48,147 nt of DNA from an uncultured Alistipes sp. (GTDB taxonomy: Bacteria; Bacteroidota; Bacteroidia; Bacteroidales; Rikenellaceae), in contig CAMWTS010000017.1 of the NCBI GenBank assembly GCA_947177225.1, positions 1 to 48,147 of the forward strand, in the 5' to 3' direction. Positions 20,736 through 32,334 of the stretch are shown in pieces. How positions within the stretch are numbered: the first letter of the stretch is position 1; every line of letters starts with the position of its first letter. The notes below the pieces were generated by a model. The model had not been told where the DNA came from and searched no databases. It worked only from the letters and a program-made list of their open reading frames with translations. A program made the translations under genes and the position numbers.

Positions 20736-22346
20736 TCAATGTCTGGCCTCGTCGAGTATGTGCCCGCTCGCGGCAGCCGGAGCATCGATGCCGAGCATGT
20801 AGGCCGTCGTGGGTGCCAGGTCGGTGATGTCGACCTCTCTGTCGACATTGGCGGCCTTGACGTTGCCGCCGAATATTATCATCGGCACACGGCGGTCGTA
20901 GTTGTATGCCGACCCCGACAGCGACCGGCAGTCGTCGCGCTCGGCGATCCAGCCGGGCATGAGTGTTATCATCACGTCGCCCGATCGTGCCGGATAGAAG
21001 CTCTGCTGCATCGAACGCCCGTTGCCTTCGGCGAACGAAGTGTTGCGCAGTGCGCGCGCCGAAAGGGCGTGCGACACGCCTCGAAACTGCAATACGAATG
21101 CCGCTATCTGCTCCTGTATGGTGTCAAGCTCGATGTTCTTGCGATACAGCAGGTTGTGGTCGAGGTAGATGGCGTTGTTGCGGTAGCCCGTAATGTAATT
21201 GTCGCTGCCGTAGCGTGCACCGAGAAAGGCATTGACGATGACCTCCATCTGCCTGTGGTTGAACCGTTCGGCTGCACGTCTGCCCGAGGGATTGTACGAC
21301 GGACTGGTGCCATGGTCGGAGGTGAGCGTTACGAGCAGTTGCGAGGGCGACTCGAACTGTGCCGTGACGAATGTCAGAAACTCCTCCAACTCCTTGTCGA
21401 GACGATACAGCATATCTTCATACTCGACCGATTCGGGGCCGTAGGCCTCGGCTATGTAGCGTGCCGGATCAAGATAGATGTTGAGTATGTCGGCATCGGA
21501 GTCTGTGCCCAGCTTGCCTACGGTTATCATGCTCGTGGCGAATTCGAGAATCATCTTGTTGCCTGCGGGAGTATAGCGCATGCGTCCTATGCGCGACGAA
21601 GCGAGTTTGAGATCGGTGTCTTCGACCAGCTTCACGCGCTTGGCCGAGGTGTTGGTCACGCCCTCGATGACGGATACCTCCGAGTTGACGTATTTGTCGT
21701 AGTCGTAGAGCGTAGTCCAGCGCGACAGTTCGTAAAACTGATTGGTGCCGTGCGAGTTGTATTGCTCGATCCATTGCGGCAGATTGCGCATGTAGTAGCT
21801 CGATGTGGTCCAGTGGGTCTGTACCGTCTCTGCCCAATAGGCTTCGCCCGACTTGCCGGCCATGATGATCGCCGCGAGCGGATCGACGGCAATCGTGACG
21901 GCCTTGCTGCGGTCGTTGGCCGCCAGCAGGGCATCGCCGAGCGTCGGCGCGATAAGGCGTCGGGGCGAATGGTTGCCCGAACCGGTGCTGAATCGCAGGC
22001 TCTGCTCCTTGTTGTCGTCGATGAGGTTGATGAGCGAGTTGTCGGCATAGTCGTACCAGCTCTCTCCGATGATACCGTGCACCGACGGCTGTGCGCCTGT
22101 GGTGATTGTAGCCAGCGATACCGGCGTTGTGGTGAGCTGGTAGTCGTAGGCGGCATTGCGGTAGTTGGCTCCCTCGCGCATCAGGCGGCGAAAACCGCCT
22201 TCGGTGAAGTTGGCGGCATAGCGTTCGAGATCGCTTGCTCGCATGGAACCCACTACTATGTTGATCGTCAGGCGCGGCGGTTCTGCCACTGCGGCCGTCA
22301 GGTGGCACAGTGCGACGGCGGCGACGAATATGTGTCTTAATCTCAT
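20736..22346 (-). CDS. Alkaline-phosphatase-superfamily periplasmic protein with a degenerate metal site
   Basis: A signal peptide (VAAVALCHLTAAVAE) precedes an alkaline phosphatase / nucleotide pyrophosphatase-type domain of about 510 aa: GGFRRLMREGANYRNAAYDY, TTTPVSLATITTGAQPSVHGIIGESWYDY, and TLTSDHGTSP near residue 340. The usual first metal ligand ('VDQMR/VDGLR') is replaced by VVGSMR and the usual 'GHA' by SLA, whereas the second-site DHG is kept. It may have altered chemistry or a non-catalytic role. A TAAATTTG -7 box at 22377-22384 precedes the gene, so it probably has its own promoter although it also follows the GSCFA gene by 38 bp. Confidence 0.85.
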   Translation of the reverse strand: MRLRHIFVAAVALCHLTAAVAEPPRLTINIVVGSMRASDLERYAANFTEGGFRRLMREGANYRNAAYDYQLTTTPVSLATITTGAQPSVHGIIGESWYDYADNSLINLIDDNKEQSLRFSTGSGNHSPRRLIAPTLGDALLAANDRSKAVTIAVDPLAAIIMAGKSGEAYWAETVQTHWTTSSYYMRNLPQWIEQYNSHGTNQFYELSRWTTLYDYDKYVNSEVSVIEGVTNTSAKRVKLVEDTDLKLASSRIGRMRYTPAGNKMILEFATSMITVGKLGTDSDADILNIYLDPARYIAEAYGPESVEYEDMLYRLDKELEEFLTFVTAQFESPSQLLVTLTSDHGTSPSYNPSGRRAAERFNHRQMEVIVNAFLGARYGSDNYITGYRNNAIYLDHNLLYRKNIELDTIQEQIAAFVLQFRGVSHALSARALRNTSFAEGNGRSMQQSFYPARSGDVMITLMPGWIAERDDCRSLSGSAYNYDRRVPMIIFGGNVKAANVDREVDITDLAPTTAYMLGIDAPAAASGHILDEARH

Positions 22347-22384
22347 TTGTCGAATTTCGTTTGTCTGAATAACCGACAAATTTA

Positions 22385-23353
22385 CTAATTTATTTCCAAC
22401 ATCGAGAGAAAATATCTCTTTTCCTTGTCGAAATCTATTGCGGGCATACTGTCGATCGTCTGTAACTGCCGGCGGCAGAAATCTTTGTAGACGGCACTCG
22501 ACGGATTCATAGGCCGGTGTGCCGCAGCTGTCGCCACACTGCGTATGCGCGGCATGATTTGCCGTGCCTGCGGCGATATGACTGCTTCGGCGAATCGCTC
22601 CCAGATGTAATCGACGGCGGCCGACGACGGGTGCGCCATGTCGTCGGCATAGAAGCGGTAGTCGCGCAAATCGTCGTTGAGGATCTCGAACGACGGGAAG
22701 TAGAATACGTTTTCGTGACGATCGACGCAGCGCTGGGCGGCTATGCGCAACGTGGCTTTGCTCAGCGAGTTCTGTTGAAGTCCGTCGCCCAGATGTCTGA
22801 CGGGGCTTACCGTCAGTATGATATTTTTGCCGGACAGGGCGCCCTCGGCGAGATTGTCGAGTATCTCGGCGATGGTGTCGCAGTCGAGCATCTCGCGGGA
22901 AAAGTCGGCTGCCGGACGTTTGTGACAGTTGGCCACGATCCGGCCGGTGGCACGCAGCCGGTAGACCCATGCCGTGCCCAGAGTGATGATGATCCAGTCG
23001 GCACGCCCGATGAGTTCGGCTCCGCGATCGACGGCGCGCTGCATTGTCTGGACTGCCTGCCGGCGGTCGGTCGATGAGAGCGACGAGTGGAAATCGTGGT
23101 GCACCCATATGTCGCCGACCGGCAGCAATTCGTCGGGCGATATGCGGCGGTGAGAGGCGAACATCTCGATGGCGGCGGCGATAGATGCGGGATTGAACAC
23201 TATCCCGGAGGGCGACAGCTCGGCGCGGAACTTGTCTTGCGCCAGTCTGCGCGATATGTTCTCGGCGAAACACGAGCCGATCGACAATATGCGGCTGCCG
23301 TAATCTATGCTGTGCGGCAGCGGCTCGATCTCTATTGCGGTGCGGAACTTCAT
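22385..23353 (-). CDS. GSCFA-domain (SGNH-hydrolase-like) protein
   Basis: The 322-aa protein shows the family signature ILSIGSCFAENISRRL at about residues 23-38, where the Ser is the candidate nucleophile, and a C-terminal ADDMAHPSSAAVDYIW segment corresponding to the catalytic Asp-x-x-His of SGNH esterases. WIIITLGTAWVYR corresponds to an internal oxyanion-type block. It has no signal peptide and should be cytoplasmic. The ATG overlaps the stop of the upstream acyltransferase by one base, implying tight coupling. Substrate unknown; an acyl ester is a reasonable guess. Confidence 0.88.
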   Translation of the reverse strand: MKFRTAIEIEPLPHSIDYGSRILSIGSCFAENISRRLAQDKFRAELSPSGIVFNPASIAAAIEMFASHRRISPDELLPVGDIWVHHDFHSSLSSTDRRQAVQTMQRAVDRGAELIGRADWIIITLGTAWVYRLRATGRIVANCHKRPAADFSREMLDCDTIAEILDNLAEGALSGKNIILTVSPVRHLGDGLQQNSLSKATLRIAAQRCVDRHENVFYFPSFEILNDDLRDYRFYADDMAHPSSAAVDYIWERFAEAVISPQARQIMPRIRSVATAAAHRPMNPSSAVYKDFCRRQLQTIDSMPAIDFDKEKRYFLSMLEIN

Positions 23354-24462
23354 TATCCTATTATATATTTGCTTTTGGGCATGAACGATATGATACGCGC
23401 GACTGCGGCGCATGCAACGAAGGTCGCAACGGCCGTGAGCAGCATCGTGATAGGTGTCGGCAGCGACCATGCCGATATGATGTCGTAGGCAGCCGTCAGA
23501 ATGAATATGTGCATCAGATAGATGCCGTAGCTGAGCCGAGATAGGCGTTCGATAAGCGGATATATGCGCGTCGGAGCGGATATTTTCTTGAACAGCAGGA
23601 ACAGAGCTACGGTGGCCATGGCCACGCCTGTCGAGCAGAAACGCCAGCTCATCTCCATTTCGACGGCCAGATCGATGGGGGCTTCGACCGGATACTCCGA
23701 CGGTATGCAGTGCCAGAACCATGCAGCTGTTATGGCATAACCTGCGGCGAACAGCGGCAGAGCCACGGCGAGCGTGCGACGCCACGACCAGTCGATATAT
23801 CGGCGTATGTAGTGTCCGAGAATGACGTATCCGATAAATCCGCTGATGTAATAGAGCGTGCCGAATTCGTTCCAGTTGGCCTCGCCCCATATCTCGGCGC
23901 GGCCGAATACTCCGATTGCCGCCTGATGCAAAAACGGGACGAGGGTGGTGAATCCCCAGGCGGCTATGAATATCTCCTCTCCACGCCGCGACAGACGCTC
24001 TGCCCACGGCGATATGACGGGCATCAATATGTAGATTCCGAGAAGCATGTAGACGAACCACAGATGACCGGCGTTGTCTGTGAAGTTCAGGGCAAGGTGC
24101 CGGATATTGCCTGCTGCATCGACCTCGCCGCCCGAACCCCACATCGGGATCACGGCATAGAGTATCGCCCAGAAGATGAACGGAACGACTACACGCGTGA
24201 TGCGACGGCGGAAAAACTCTGTCGTGCTGCCCTTGACCGGAAAGAGCAGGTAGCTCGATGTCATTACAAAGAGCGGTACGGCTGCCCGCAGAGCCGAGTC
24301 GAGCAGCGTGACCCACAAGGCATCGCCCGGCGAGGCTATGAGGGTGCCGTCGCCGCCCAGATAGAAAGGCTCGATCGAATGTACGAGAATTACCATAAAA
24401 CATGCCGCTACACGCAGATAGTCGAGGAAGACGATGCGTGAGGGCGAATCGGGAGTGTTCAT
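23353..24462 (-). CDS. Acyltransferase 3 family membrane protein
   Basis: The 369-aa multi-pass protein (about ten helices) starts RIVFLDYLRVAACFMVILVHS, with the conserved catalytic-type His in the first helix, followed by the FRRRITRVVVPFIFWAILYA segment: the acyltransferase-3 (OafA/YrhL) fold. Such enzymes O-acylate surface or cell-wall sugars using cytoplasmic acyl-CoA. MNTPDSPSRIVF at 24462 is chosen because it starts the family-like sequence. The overlapping GSCFA gene may encode an esterase-type partner (inference). Confidence 0.9.
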   Translation of the reverse strand: MNTPDSPSRIVFLDYLRVAACFMVILVHSIEPFYLGGDGTLIASPGDALWVTLLDSALRAAVPLFVMTSSYLLFPVKGSTTEFFRRRITRVVVPFIFWAILYAVIPMWGSGGEVDAAGNIRHLALNFTDNAGHLWFVYMLLGIYILMPVISPWAERLSRRGEEIFIAAWGFTTLVPFLHQAAIGVFGRAEIWGEANWNEFGTLYYISGFIGYVILGHYIRRYIDWSWRRTLAVALPLFAAGYAITAAWFWHCIPSEYPVEAPIDLAVEMEMSWRFCSTGVAMATVALFLLFKKISAPTRIYPLIERLSRLSYGIYLMHIFILTAAYDIISAWSLPTPITMLLTAVATFVACAAVARIISFMPKSKYIIG

Positions 24463-24627
24463 GCAGACGGTTTTTATAATTCTCGCGAAGTTACGCATTT
24501 TTGCGTTATGGTGCAAATGGCGGACAGCAACCTCCAACCTCCAACCTGAAACCGGCGGCCGACGGTGCCGAAAGCCATGTGCCGGCGGCGGCAGGAGCGC
24601 GGGCGGCAGAGATAATATGCCGAATTG

Positions 24628-24658
24628 TTTGTCGTTTGTCGGGATTTGAGTAATTTTG
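24628..24658 (+). promoter_or_regulatory. Promoter of luxS
   Basis: TTTG at 24628-24631 and TAATTTTG at 24651-24658 with a 19-bp spacer, 25 bp before the luxS ATG. Confidence 0.8.
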
Positions 24659-24682
24659 TCGTATCAAAAACTTATACGTGAA

Positions 24683-25195
24683 ATGAAAAAATCGGTAGTT
24701 TCGTCGTTCGATATCGATCATCGTACGCTCGGCGCAGGATTGTATCTGCGCTCGATATACCCCATAAATGATGATTTGGCCGTCTATTCGTGGGATCTCA
24801 GATTTCGTGCGCCTATGGCACATGCACCGCTCGGTTCGGGCGAGGTTCACACCATCGAGCATCTGATGGCATATTATCTTCGTCTCGATCCCGTGATCGG
24901 CAGCCGCATAGTGTCGTTCTGTCCGATGGGCTGCAAGACGGGTTTCTATCTCTCGACGATGAACGATGTCGACAAGGAGCAGATACGTGCGGCTTTGGCC
25001 AAGGTCTATGCCGATGTCTTCCCGCTGCGCTCGGCCGACGACATCGTAGGACTCAACGAAGTGCAGTGCGGAAATCCCGGACTATATGCCATCGAATCGA
25101 CCAACAGTGCCATGGCCGAGTATATGCGTTGTCTGTATTCGCCCGAAGAGGCCGAGAAGGCGGGCATAGGCCGAATCTATAAAACTGCGTTGTAA
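24683..25195 (+). CDS. luxS: S-ribosylhomocysteine lyase
   Basis: LuxS splits S-ribosylhomocysteine into homocysteine and DPD, the precursor of autoinducer 2. The zinc motif HTIEH (His56, Glu59, His60), the catalytic Cys84 in GCKTGFY and the third zinc ligand Cys in NEVQCGNPG are all present in a 170-aa protein. The start at ATG 24683 (MKKSVVSSFDID) fits the family and the promoter; the longer frame does not. The stop overlaps the next ATG by one base, coupling it to the nucleosidase that makes its substrate. Confidence 0.97.
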   Translation: MKKSVVSSFDIDHRTLGAGLYLRSIYPINDDLAVYSWDLRFRAPMAHAPLGSGEVHTIEHLMAYYLRLDPVIGSRIVSFCPMGCKTGFYLSTMNDVDKEQIRAALAKVYADVFPLRSADDIVGLNEVQCGNPGLYAIESTNSAMAEYMRCLYSPEEAEKAGIGRIYKTAL

Positions 25196-25800
25196 TGCGA
25201 ATACTCGTACTCACTCCTACATGCCGCGAACATGACAACATGCTTGCGGCACTTGACAAGGCTGCTGCGACGGCCAATGACTATACGGTGGTGCGCTGCG
25301 GCATAGGCAAGGCTTGCTCTGCCGCTTCGACTGCGCGTGCGCTGTGCTCTGCCGCGGAGAAGTTCGATATGATAGCTGTTGTCGGTTATGCCGCTTCGGC
25401 TGCCGGCCGCCGTCAGGGCGAGGTGGTGATGCCGTCGTCGGCACGCTATCACGACTGCATCATACCCGACGGGTTTATTCCCGAGATGACCGATCCCTAT
25501 GCCTTGCAGGGCTGCGATGACGATGTGGTCTTTACGGGCGACTCGTTTGTAGACGGGCGAATCATCGGCGAGGTGAAGCGTCGCTTCGGCTGTGAGAGAG
25601 CACTGTTCGACATGGAGATTACGGCCGTATGCCAGACTGCCGAGATGATGGGGCGTGTGCCTGTGGTTGCGGTTAAGATGGTATCGGACGTGCCGGAGTG
25701 CGGCGATACCGAGCACTCTTACGATGAGTTTGCCGATTCGCACACCGACTTCTCGGTATTCGTCGATCGATTGGAGCGCCTGGCAGCAGATCGCCGGTAA
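25195..25800 (+). CDS. Nucleosidase / purine phosphorylase-like protein (Pfs/MTAN-type)
   Basis: The 201-aa protein is short for an MTA/SAH nucleosidase (about 230) but has the fold landmarks: RCGIGKACSAASTARAL near the N-terminus, AVVGYAASA, an LFDMEITAVCQTAEMMG segment (the ME-x motif that binds the ribose) and a VPVVAVKMVSDVPE segment ending in SD. With luxS directly upstream, cleavage of S-adenosylhomocysteine to adenine and S-ribosylhomocysteine is the obvious role. The exact substrate range is inferred from context. Confidence 0.85.
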   Translation: MRILVLTPTCREHDNMLAALDKAAATANDYTVVRCGIGKACSAASTARALCSAAEKFDMIAVVGYAASAAGRRQGEVVMPSSARYHDCIIPDGFIPEMTDPYALQGCDDDVVFTGDSFVDGRIIGEVKRRFGCERALFDMEITAVCQTAEMMGRVPVVAVKMVSDVPECGDTEHSYDEFADSHTDFSVFVDRLERLAADRR

Positions 25801-26113
25801 GGCGTTTTTGCCGTGTGCGTTTTGCTGTACGCGGCGATATGCTGCAAAACTGCTGACGCATATTGCACAATGGTTTGACAATAATACCGATATATTGTTC
25901 GAGAGCACGGCTCCGTTTATGGGGCGTGCTCTTTTTGTATATCTTTGTCTGTATTGTTTCGAAAGTATTTTTATTTCGAATCGAAATAAAAATATGCTAT
26001 TTTGGTATGGAATAAGAAAAAATAACTATTTTTGCAGAGTGTTTGGTATAAAACCGAAACCGTAAGACGCGAAAAATATTTATCTACCTTTTATTAATAT
26101 AAAACTATCATCT
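25801..26113 (+). other. Intergenic region: terminator then hppA leader
   Basis: A terminator hairpin AGAGCACGGCTCC...GGGGCGTGCTCT followed by TTTTT lies at 25901-25936 and ends the luxS transcript. AT-rich DNA follows with a candidate hppA promoter, TTTG 26001-26004 and TATTTTTG 26027-26034 (22-bp spacer, slightly long). I see nothing else in this stretch. Confidence 0.7.
25901..25936 (+). terminator. Terminator of the luxS-nucleosidase operon
   Basis: Stem AGAGCACG / CGTGCTCT extended by GCTCC/GGGGC, loop GTTTAT, then T5. Confidence 0.9.
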
Positions 26114-28333
<2,220 letters not shown>

Positions 28334-28414
28334 GGGTTTATGTGCCGACGGCTTCTGCGGAGCCGTTCGGTGTGTGAGTCTTGTTTAATGATAGTATTGT
28401 TTGTTAGTGGAGGG

Positions 28415-28448
28415 GCGTCGCACCGTTATGGTGCGACGCTCTGTTTTT
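28415..28448. terminator. Terminator between hppA and the antiporter gene
   Basis: Perfect stem GCGTCGCACC / GGTGCGACGC with a GTTAT-type loop, followed on the plus strand by CTGTTTTT. It lies between convergent genes and probably serves hppA and possibly both. Confidence 0.85.
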
Positions 28449-28453
28449 GCGCA

Positions 28454-29737
28454 TCAGGCTCGCGGACGGCGAATCATGACCGATACCGCTACGGTGATAC
28501 CTATGCAGATGGGGTAGTAGAGGTGGGGTATGATGGCCAGCGGCGATACGGCGGCCAGTCCCGAGGCCATCAGCAGTTGGGCGCCGTAGGGTATGATGCC
28601 CTGCACGAAGCACGATGCTGTGTCCATAAGACTCGCCGTGCGGCGCGGCATGATGTCGAAACGCTGCGATATGTCGCGCGCTATGTCGCCTACGGTCAGT
28701 ATGGCTATGGTGTTGTTGGCCGTGCAGAGATTGGCCAGTGCGGTGAGTGCCGCTATCGAGGCCTCCGCGCCGCGGCGGTTGCGTACGCGTCGGGTCAGCA
28801 CACCCACCAGAAACTCTATGCCTCCGCCGCGTCGCACCGTTTCGAGCAACCCGCCGGCTATCATGGTGATGATTATCAGCTCGCACATCGATTGTATGCC
28901 CTCGCCCATGGCGGCAAACAGCCCCACAATGTCGAACGCTCCGTCGATCATGCCTATGATGCCGGTGGCCACGATGCCCGTAAAGAGCACTACCAGGACA
29001 TTGATGCCGCATAGAGCTGCGACTATAACCAGTAGGTATGGAAGCACTTTCGACCACTCCACACTTTGCTCGACAGCGATCTCGCCCATGCTTGCTCCGC
29101 CGAACAGATAGATTGCCAGTGTGACGACGGCGGCCGGTATGACCAGTTTGAAATTGGAGCGGAACTTGTCGCGCATGGAGCAGCCCTGAGTCTGTGTGGT
29201 GGCAATGGTCGTGTCGGAGATGAACGACAGGTTGTCGCCGAAGAAGGCGCCGCCCACGACTATGGCCACGAGCCATGCCGTGTCGCAGCCGGTCTGTGCG
29301 GCCAGTCCAGTCACTACGGGCGTTAGGGCGACTATCGTGCCGACGGAGGTGCCTATCGACATCGATATGAAGCACGTGGCGACGAATATGCCGGCCGGAA
29401 GGAAATCGGCCGGTATGAGTCCGAGCGTCATACTGACTGTGGCATCGACGGCTCCCATGGCACGTGCCGAGGCGGCAAAGGCACCGGCAAGCACGAAGAT
29501 CCATACCATGTACATTATGCGAGCATTGGCTGCTCCCTCCGAGAAGCGGGCTATGCGTTCGTTGAGGGTTTGTCCGCACGATATTGCGATGGCATAGATC
29601 GATGCCACGACGAATGCCACGGCAATGGGTATGCGATAGAAATCGCCGGCGATGATTGATCCCGACAGATAGACACCCAACAGAACGACAATGGGTGACA
29701 GAGCCGCCAGGCCCCGACGAGTGGTGTGTGATGACAT
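28454..29737 (-). CDS. NhaC-type Na+/H+ antiporter family protein
   Basis: The 427-aa protein has about eleven membrane helices. Segments such as FISMSIGTSVGTIVALTPV, GGAFFGDNLSFISDTTIATTQTQGC (the family hallmark with the paired Asp residues) and ANNTIAILTVGDIARDIS are characteristic of NhaC/YheL-type antiporters. It likely exchanges Na+ for H+; some relatives exchange metabolites such as malate and lactate. With the pyrophosphatase it suggests a sodium-based energy economy. Confidence 0.9.
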   Translation of the reverse strand: MSSHTTRRGLAALSPIVVLLGVYLSGSIIAGDFYRIPIAVAFVVASIYAIAISCGQTLNERIARFSEGAANARIMYMVWIFVLAGAFAASARAMGAVDATVSMTLGLIPADFLPAGIFVATCFISMSIGTSVGTIVALTPVVTGLAAQTGCDTAWLVAIVVGGAFFGDNLSFISDTTIATTQTQGCSMRDKFRSNFKLVIPAAVVTLAIYLFGGASMGEIAVEQSVEWSKVLPYLLVIVAALCGINVLVVLFTGIVATGIIGMIDGAFDIVGLFAAMGEGIQSMCELIIITMIAGGLLETVRRGGGIEFLVGVLTRRVRNRRGAEASIAALTALANLCTANNTIAILTVGDIARDISQRFDIMPRRTASLMDTASCFVQGIIPYGAQLLMASGLAAVSPLAIIPHLYYPICIGITVAVSVMIRRPRA

Positions 29738-29769
29738 AATAATAACTTAACCAACCTGATTGTATGCTG

Positions 29770-29801
29770 CAAAGTTAGTGCATATGCTTCATATATGCAA
29801 A
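29770..29801 (-). promoter_or_regulatory. Promoter of the antiporter gene
   Basis: On the minus strand TTTG (29801-29798), 20-bp spacer, TAACTTTG (29777-29770): a full consensus match, 33 bp before the ATG at 29737. Confidence 0.8.
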
Positions 29802-29886
29802 TTTGCGGTGCGCCTTTCGCTCAGGCCGGTTATATAAACGCGGTGCGGTGAAGACCCGATCGTCGTGCCGTCTGCTGCGGAATCGG

Positions 29887-31194
29887 TTATCTCCGTTCGA
29901 GTGTCAGCTCGACGATGTAGTCTGCGACATCGGGCACCTCGCCCACTCTCAGCAACACGCCTTCGCGCTCACGATGGAATGCGACCTCCTCTCCGGTGTC
30001 GAAGAGCCGCGCCGACTTTACCTTGCGGTTGCCGAGGGGCAGATAGAGACAGTCGTCTTCGAGATCGAAAATGTGCACATATAGCTTGTCGCCCTTTTGT
30101 GTGGTGACACCCCAGTTGTGGGGCGCAACGATGCCGCCGCGCGTACCGTATACCGTCTCGCCGTAGCGCGACAGCCACTCGCCCATTTCGCGCAGACGTT
30201 CCAGTGCCTTGTCGGGCAGTGCGCCGTTGGGCTGAGGACCTATGTTGAGCAGAAGGTTGGCATCGCGGCCTGCGGCAGAGACCAGGTAGCGGATCAGCGT
30301 GCGCGACGACTTGTAGTCGAGGTCGGTGTTCTTGTATCCCCACATGCCGTTCATCGTCTGGCACGTTTCGAGCGGCAGCGAAACTATCTGCTGTCCCGAC
30401 AGTCCGGCCGTATTCTCGCCGGGCAGGTCGCGCTCGAAGATCTGTATGTCTTCACCTTCGAATGGCTTCATGTGGTGATTGTTGCCCACGAGGCAGTCGG
30501 GTTGCAGCCGGTGGATCAGCTCGTATTGTTCGGTCAGCTGCCAGTCGAAGCCGGGATTGCCGTCCTGATCCCACAACCCGTCGAACCATATGGCGCCTAT
30601 CTTGCCGTATCGCGTCAACAGCTCCGTGAGCTGCGCATTCATGAATGCGTAGTATGCCGGCCAGTCGCCTTCGGGTGTCGGCCGTCCTGTTCCGAGCCCC
30701 GTGCGACCGCGAGGATAGTCGGGGCGATACCAGTCTACGTGAGAGTAGTAGAGATGCAGACGCATGCCTTCGCGATGACACGCCTCGGCCAGTTCACCCA
30801 CCACGTCGCGACCGAATGGCGTGGCATCTACGATGTTGTAGTCGGTGCAGTCCGAGTCCCACATCGAGAATCCCTCATGGTGGCGCGAGGTGAAACATAC
30901 GTACCCGGCACCGGCCGCCTTGAATGCCTCGACCCACTGCGTTGCGTCGAAGCGATGCGGGTAGAACGCATCGGCCAGCTTGGCATACTCTTCGTAATCG
31001 ATGTCGCGATTGGTCATTGTCCACTCTCCCGATGCGAGCATCGAGTAGAGTCCCCAGTGAATGAATATGCCGAACTTCGCGTCGCGAAACTCCTCCCGCG
31101 CAGCGATGTTCTCCTCCGTCGGCACATATCCCGTTTGTGCAAATCCCTCTGCCGCAACGGCGATCGATATGATCGATAAAAGCAGTCTTTTCAT
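29887..31194 (-). CDS. GH29 alpha-L-fucosidase, secreted
   Basis: The 435-aa protein has a Sec signal peptide (ISIAVAAEGFAQ) and the GH29 catalytic barrel: FGIFIHWGLYSMLASGEW, FTSRHHEGFSMWDS, the nucleophile Asp205 in GAIWFDGLWD, and NLLLNIGPQPNG. It removes terminal L-fucose from host glycans such as mucin, typically in the periplasm. MKRLLLSIISIAVAA at 31194 is the start because it opens the signal peptide. A promoter lies at 31215-31245, so it need not belong to the Tat/peptide operon upstream. Confidence 0.95.
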   Translation of the reverse strand: MKRLLLSIISIAVAAEGFAQTGYVPTEENIAAREEFRDAKFGIFIHWGLYSMLASGEWTMTNRDIDYEEYAKLADAFYPHRFDATQWVEAFKAAGAGYVCFTSRHHEGFSMWDSDCTDYNIVDATPFGRDVVGELAEACHREGMRLHLYYSHVDWYRPDYPRGRTGLGTGRPTPEGDWPAYYAFMNAQLTELLTRYGKIGAIWFDGLWDQDGNPGFDWQLTEQYELIHRLQPDCLVGNNHHMKPFEGEDIQIFERDLPGENTAGLSGQQIVSLPLETCQTMNGMWGYKNTDLDYKSSRTLIRYLVSAAGRDANLLLNIGPQPNGALPDKALERLREMGEWLSRYGETVYGTRGGIVAPHNWGVTTQKGDKLYVHIFDLEDDCLYLPLGNRKVKSARLFDTGEEVAFHREREGVLLRVGEVPDVADYIVELTLERR

Positions 31195-31214
31195 AAAGCT
31201 GTCGAATAAGTGCT

Positions 31215-31245
31215 TAAAGATAAGCATATTTTTCGACACTTGCAA
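31215..31245 (-). promoter_or_regulatory. Candidate promoter of the fucosidase gene
   Basis: Minus-strand TTG (31245-31243), 20-bp spacer, TATCTTTA (31222-31215), 7 of 8 matches to TAnnTTTG positions including spacing, in the 80-bp gap after tatC. Confidence 0.55.
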
Positions 31246-31274
31246 CGCAATGCGTATATTCTGCAACAAGGCTA

Positions 31275-32150
31275 TTATTGCTTTGCCGTACGGCTTAGAA
31301 TCACTATGCTAAGCTCATAGAGTCCGTACAACGGCAGCGACATGAGCATGAGCGTAAACAGGTCGGGCGGCGTGATGACAGCCGATAAGACCATGACTCC
31401 TATAAATGCCGCTTTGCGGTAACGGCGCAGCATGGCCGAGTTGATTAATCCTGTTTTACCCAAGAGGAATGCCAGTACCGGTACCTCGAACGTCAAACCC
31501 ATCATCAGCGACAGAAGCGTGAACGAGGATATGTACGATGACAGAGCAATTGTGTTGACAACCTCTTCGCTGACCTGATATGTTCCGAGAAACCGGAACG
31601 ATATGGGAAATATAATGTAATAGCACATCAGCAGTCCGATTATGAACAGCACATATACCGCTACTGTGATTTGTGTCGAATAACGGCGTTCGTGTTCATA
31701 CAGAGCGGGCGAAATGAACCGGAATATCTGATAGACGATATATGGAGATGCCATGATGCACCCGCAATAGAACGACATCGAGATGTGAGTCATGAACTGC
31801 GATGACAGCTCCGTATTTATAAGCTGTACTTCGAAGTTGCCGGGGTGCATCGACTCGACCCCGATACTTTCGACAAGAGAGCCTATCCATCGATACAGTA
31901 TGAAGTCGTCGTGACTTGGTGCGAATACTATATTGAATAGCAGCTCCTTGAAGACAAAGGCCGCGATGCTGAATATGGCAACGAGTACTGCTATGCGCAT
32001 CAGGCGTCGTCGCAACTCATCGATATGATCGCTTACGGTCATCGCTCCGTTTTCGGGCATAGTCTCGTCGTGGATCATCTCCGTCTTTTGGGCAGAATCT
32101 TGCAGCTGCCTATTACGGCCGGTTGTCGGGGTGTTCTTTGTCGTCGTCAT
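31275..32150 (-). CDS. tatC: Twin-arginine translocase subunit TatC
   Basis: TatC recognises twin-arginine signal peptides and forms the Tat receptor in the inner membrane. The 291-aa protein has six helices and the family signatures: [13 protein letters not shown] at the start of the conserved part, [36 protein letters not shown] in the first cytoplasmic/periplasmic loop, and [29 protein letters not shown] at the end. The first about 35 residues are unconserved. It overlaps tatA by 38 bp. Its placement at the end of the Cys-rich peptide operon, whose precursors carry twin-arginine signals, is the key functional clue. Confidence 0.96.
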   Translation of the reverse strand: MTTTKNTPTTGRNRQLQDSAQKTEMIHDETMPENGAMTVSDHIDELRRRLMRIAVLVAIFSIAAFVFKELLFNIVFAPSHDDFILYRWIGSLVESIGVESMHPGNFEVQLINTELSSQFMTHISMSFYCGCIMASPYIVYQIFRFISPALYEHERRYSTQITVAVYVLFIIGLLMCYYIIFPISFRFLGTYQVSEEVVNTIALSSYISSFTLLSLMMGLTFEVPVLAFLLGKTGLINSAMLRRYRKAAFIGVMVLSAVITPPDLFTLMLMSLPLYGLYELSIVILSRTAKQ

Positions 32151-32328
32151 TATCCATACCGTTATTCGATGCCGATTCGACTGGTTCGTTCATTCCCTCC
32201 TTGAAGTTGCGCACGCCGCGTCCCAGTCCGCGCATCAGTTCCGGAATCTTCTTGCCGCCGAATAGCAGCAATACCACTACAACGATGAGTATAAGCTCCG
32301 TAGAACCTATCATAAGTAAATGTCGCAT
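32113..32328 (-). CDS. tatA: Twin-arginine translocase subunit TatA
   Basis: The 71-aa protein has the short N-terminal membrane helix and amphipathic helix of Tat[40 protein letters not shown], then an acidic tail. Translation could start at [11 protein letters not shown] (32328) or MIGSTE (32313). TatA oligomers form the protein-conducting pathway. No separate TatB is present, as usual in Bacteroidetes. It begins 6-21 bp after the 88-aa accessory gene. Confidence 0.95.
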   Translation of the reverse strand: MRHLLMIGSTELILIVVVVLLLFGGKKIPELMRGLGRGVRNFKEGMNEPVESASNNGMDNDDDKEHPDNRP

Positions 32329-32334
32329 AGTCTA

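Noticed and set aside
24463..24627. Possible tRNA or other RNA between acyltransferase and luxS
   Set aside because: GC-rich inverted segments are present, but I could not fold a cloverleaf or find T-loop and anticodon features.
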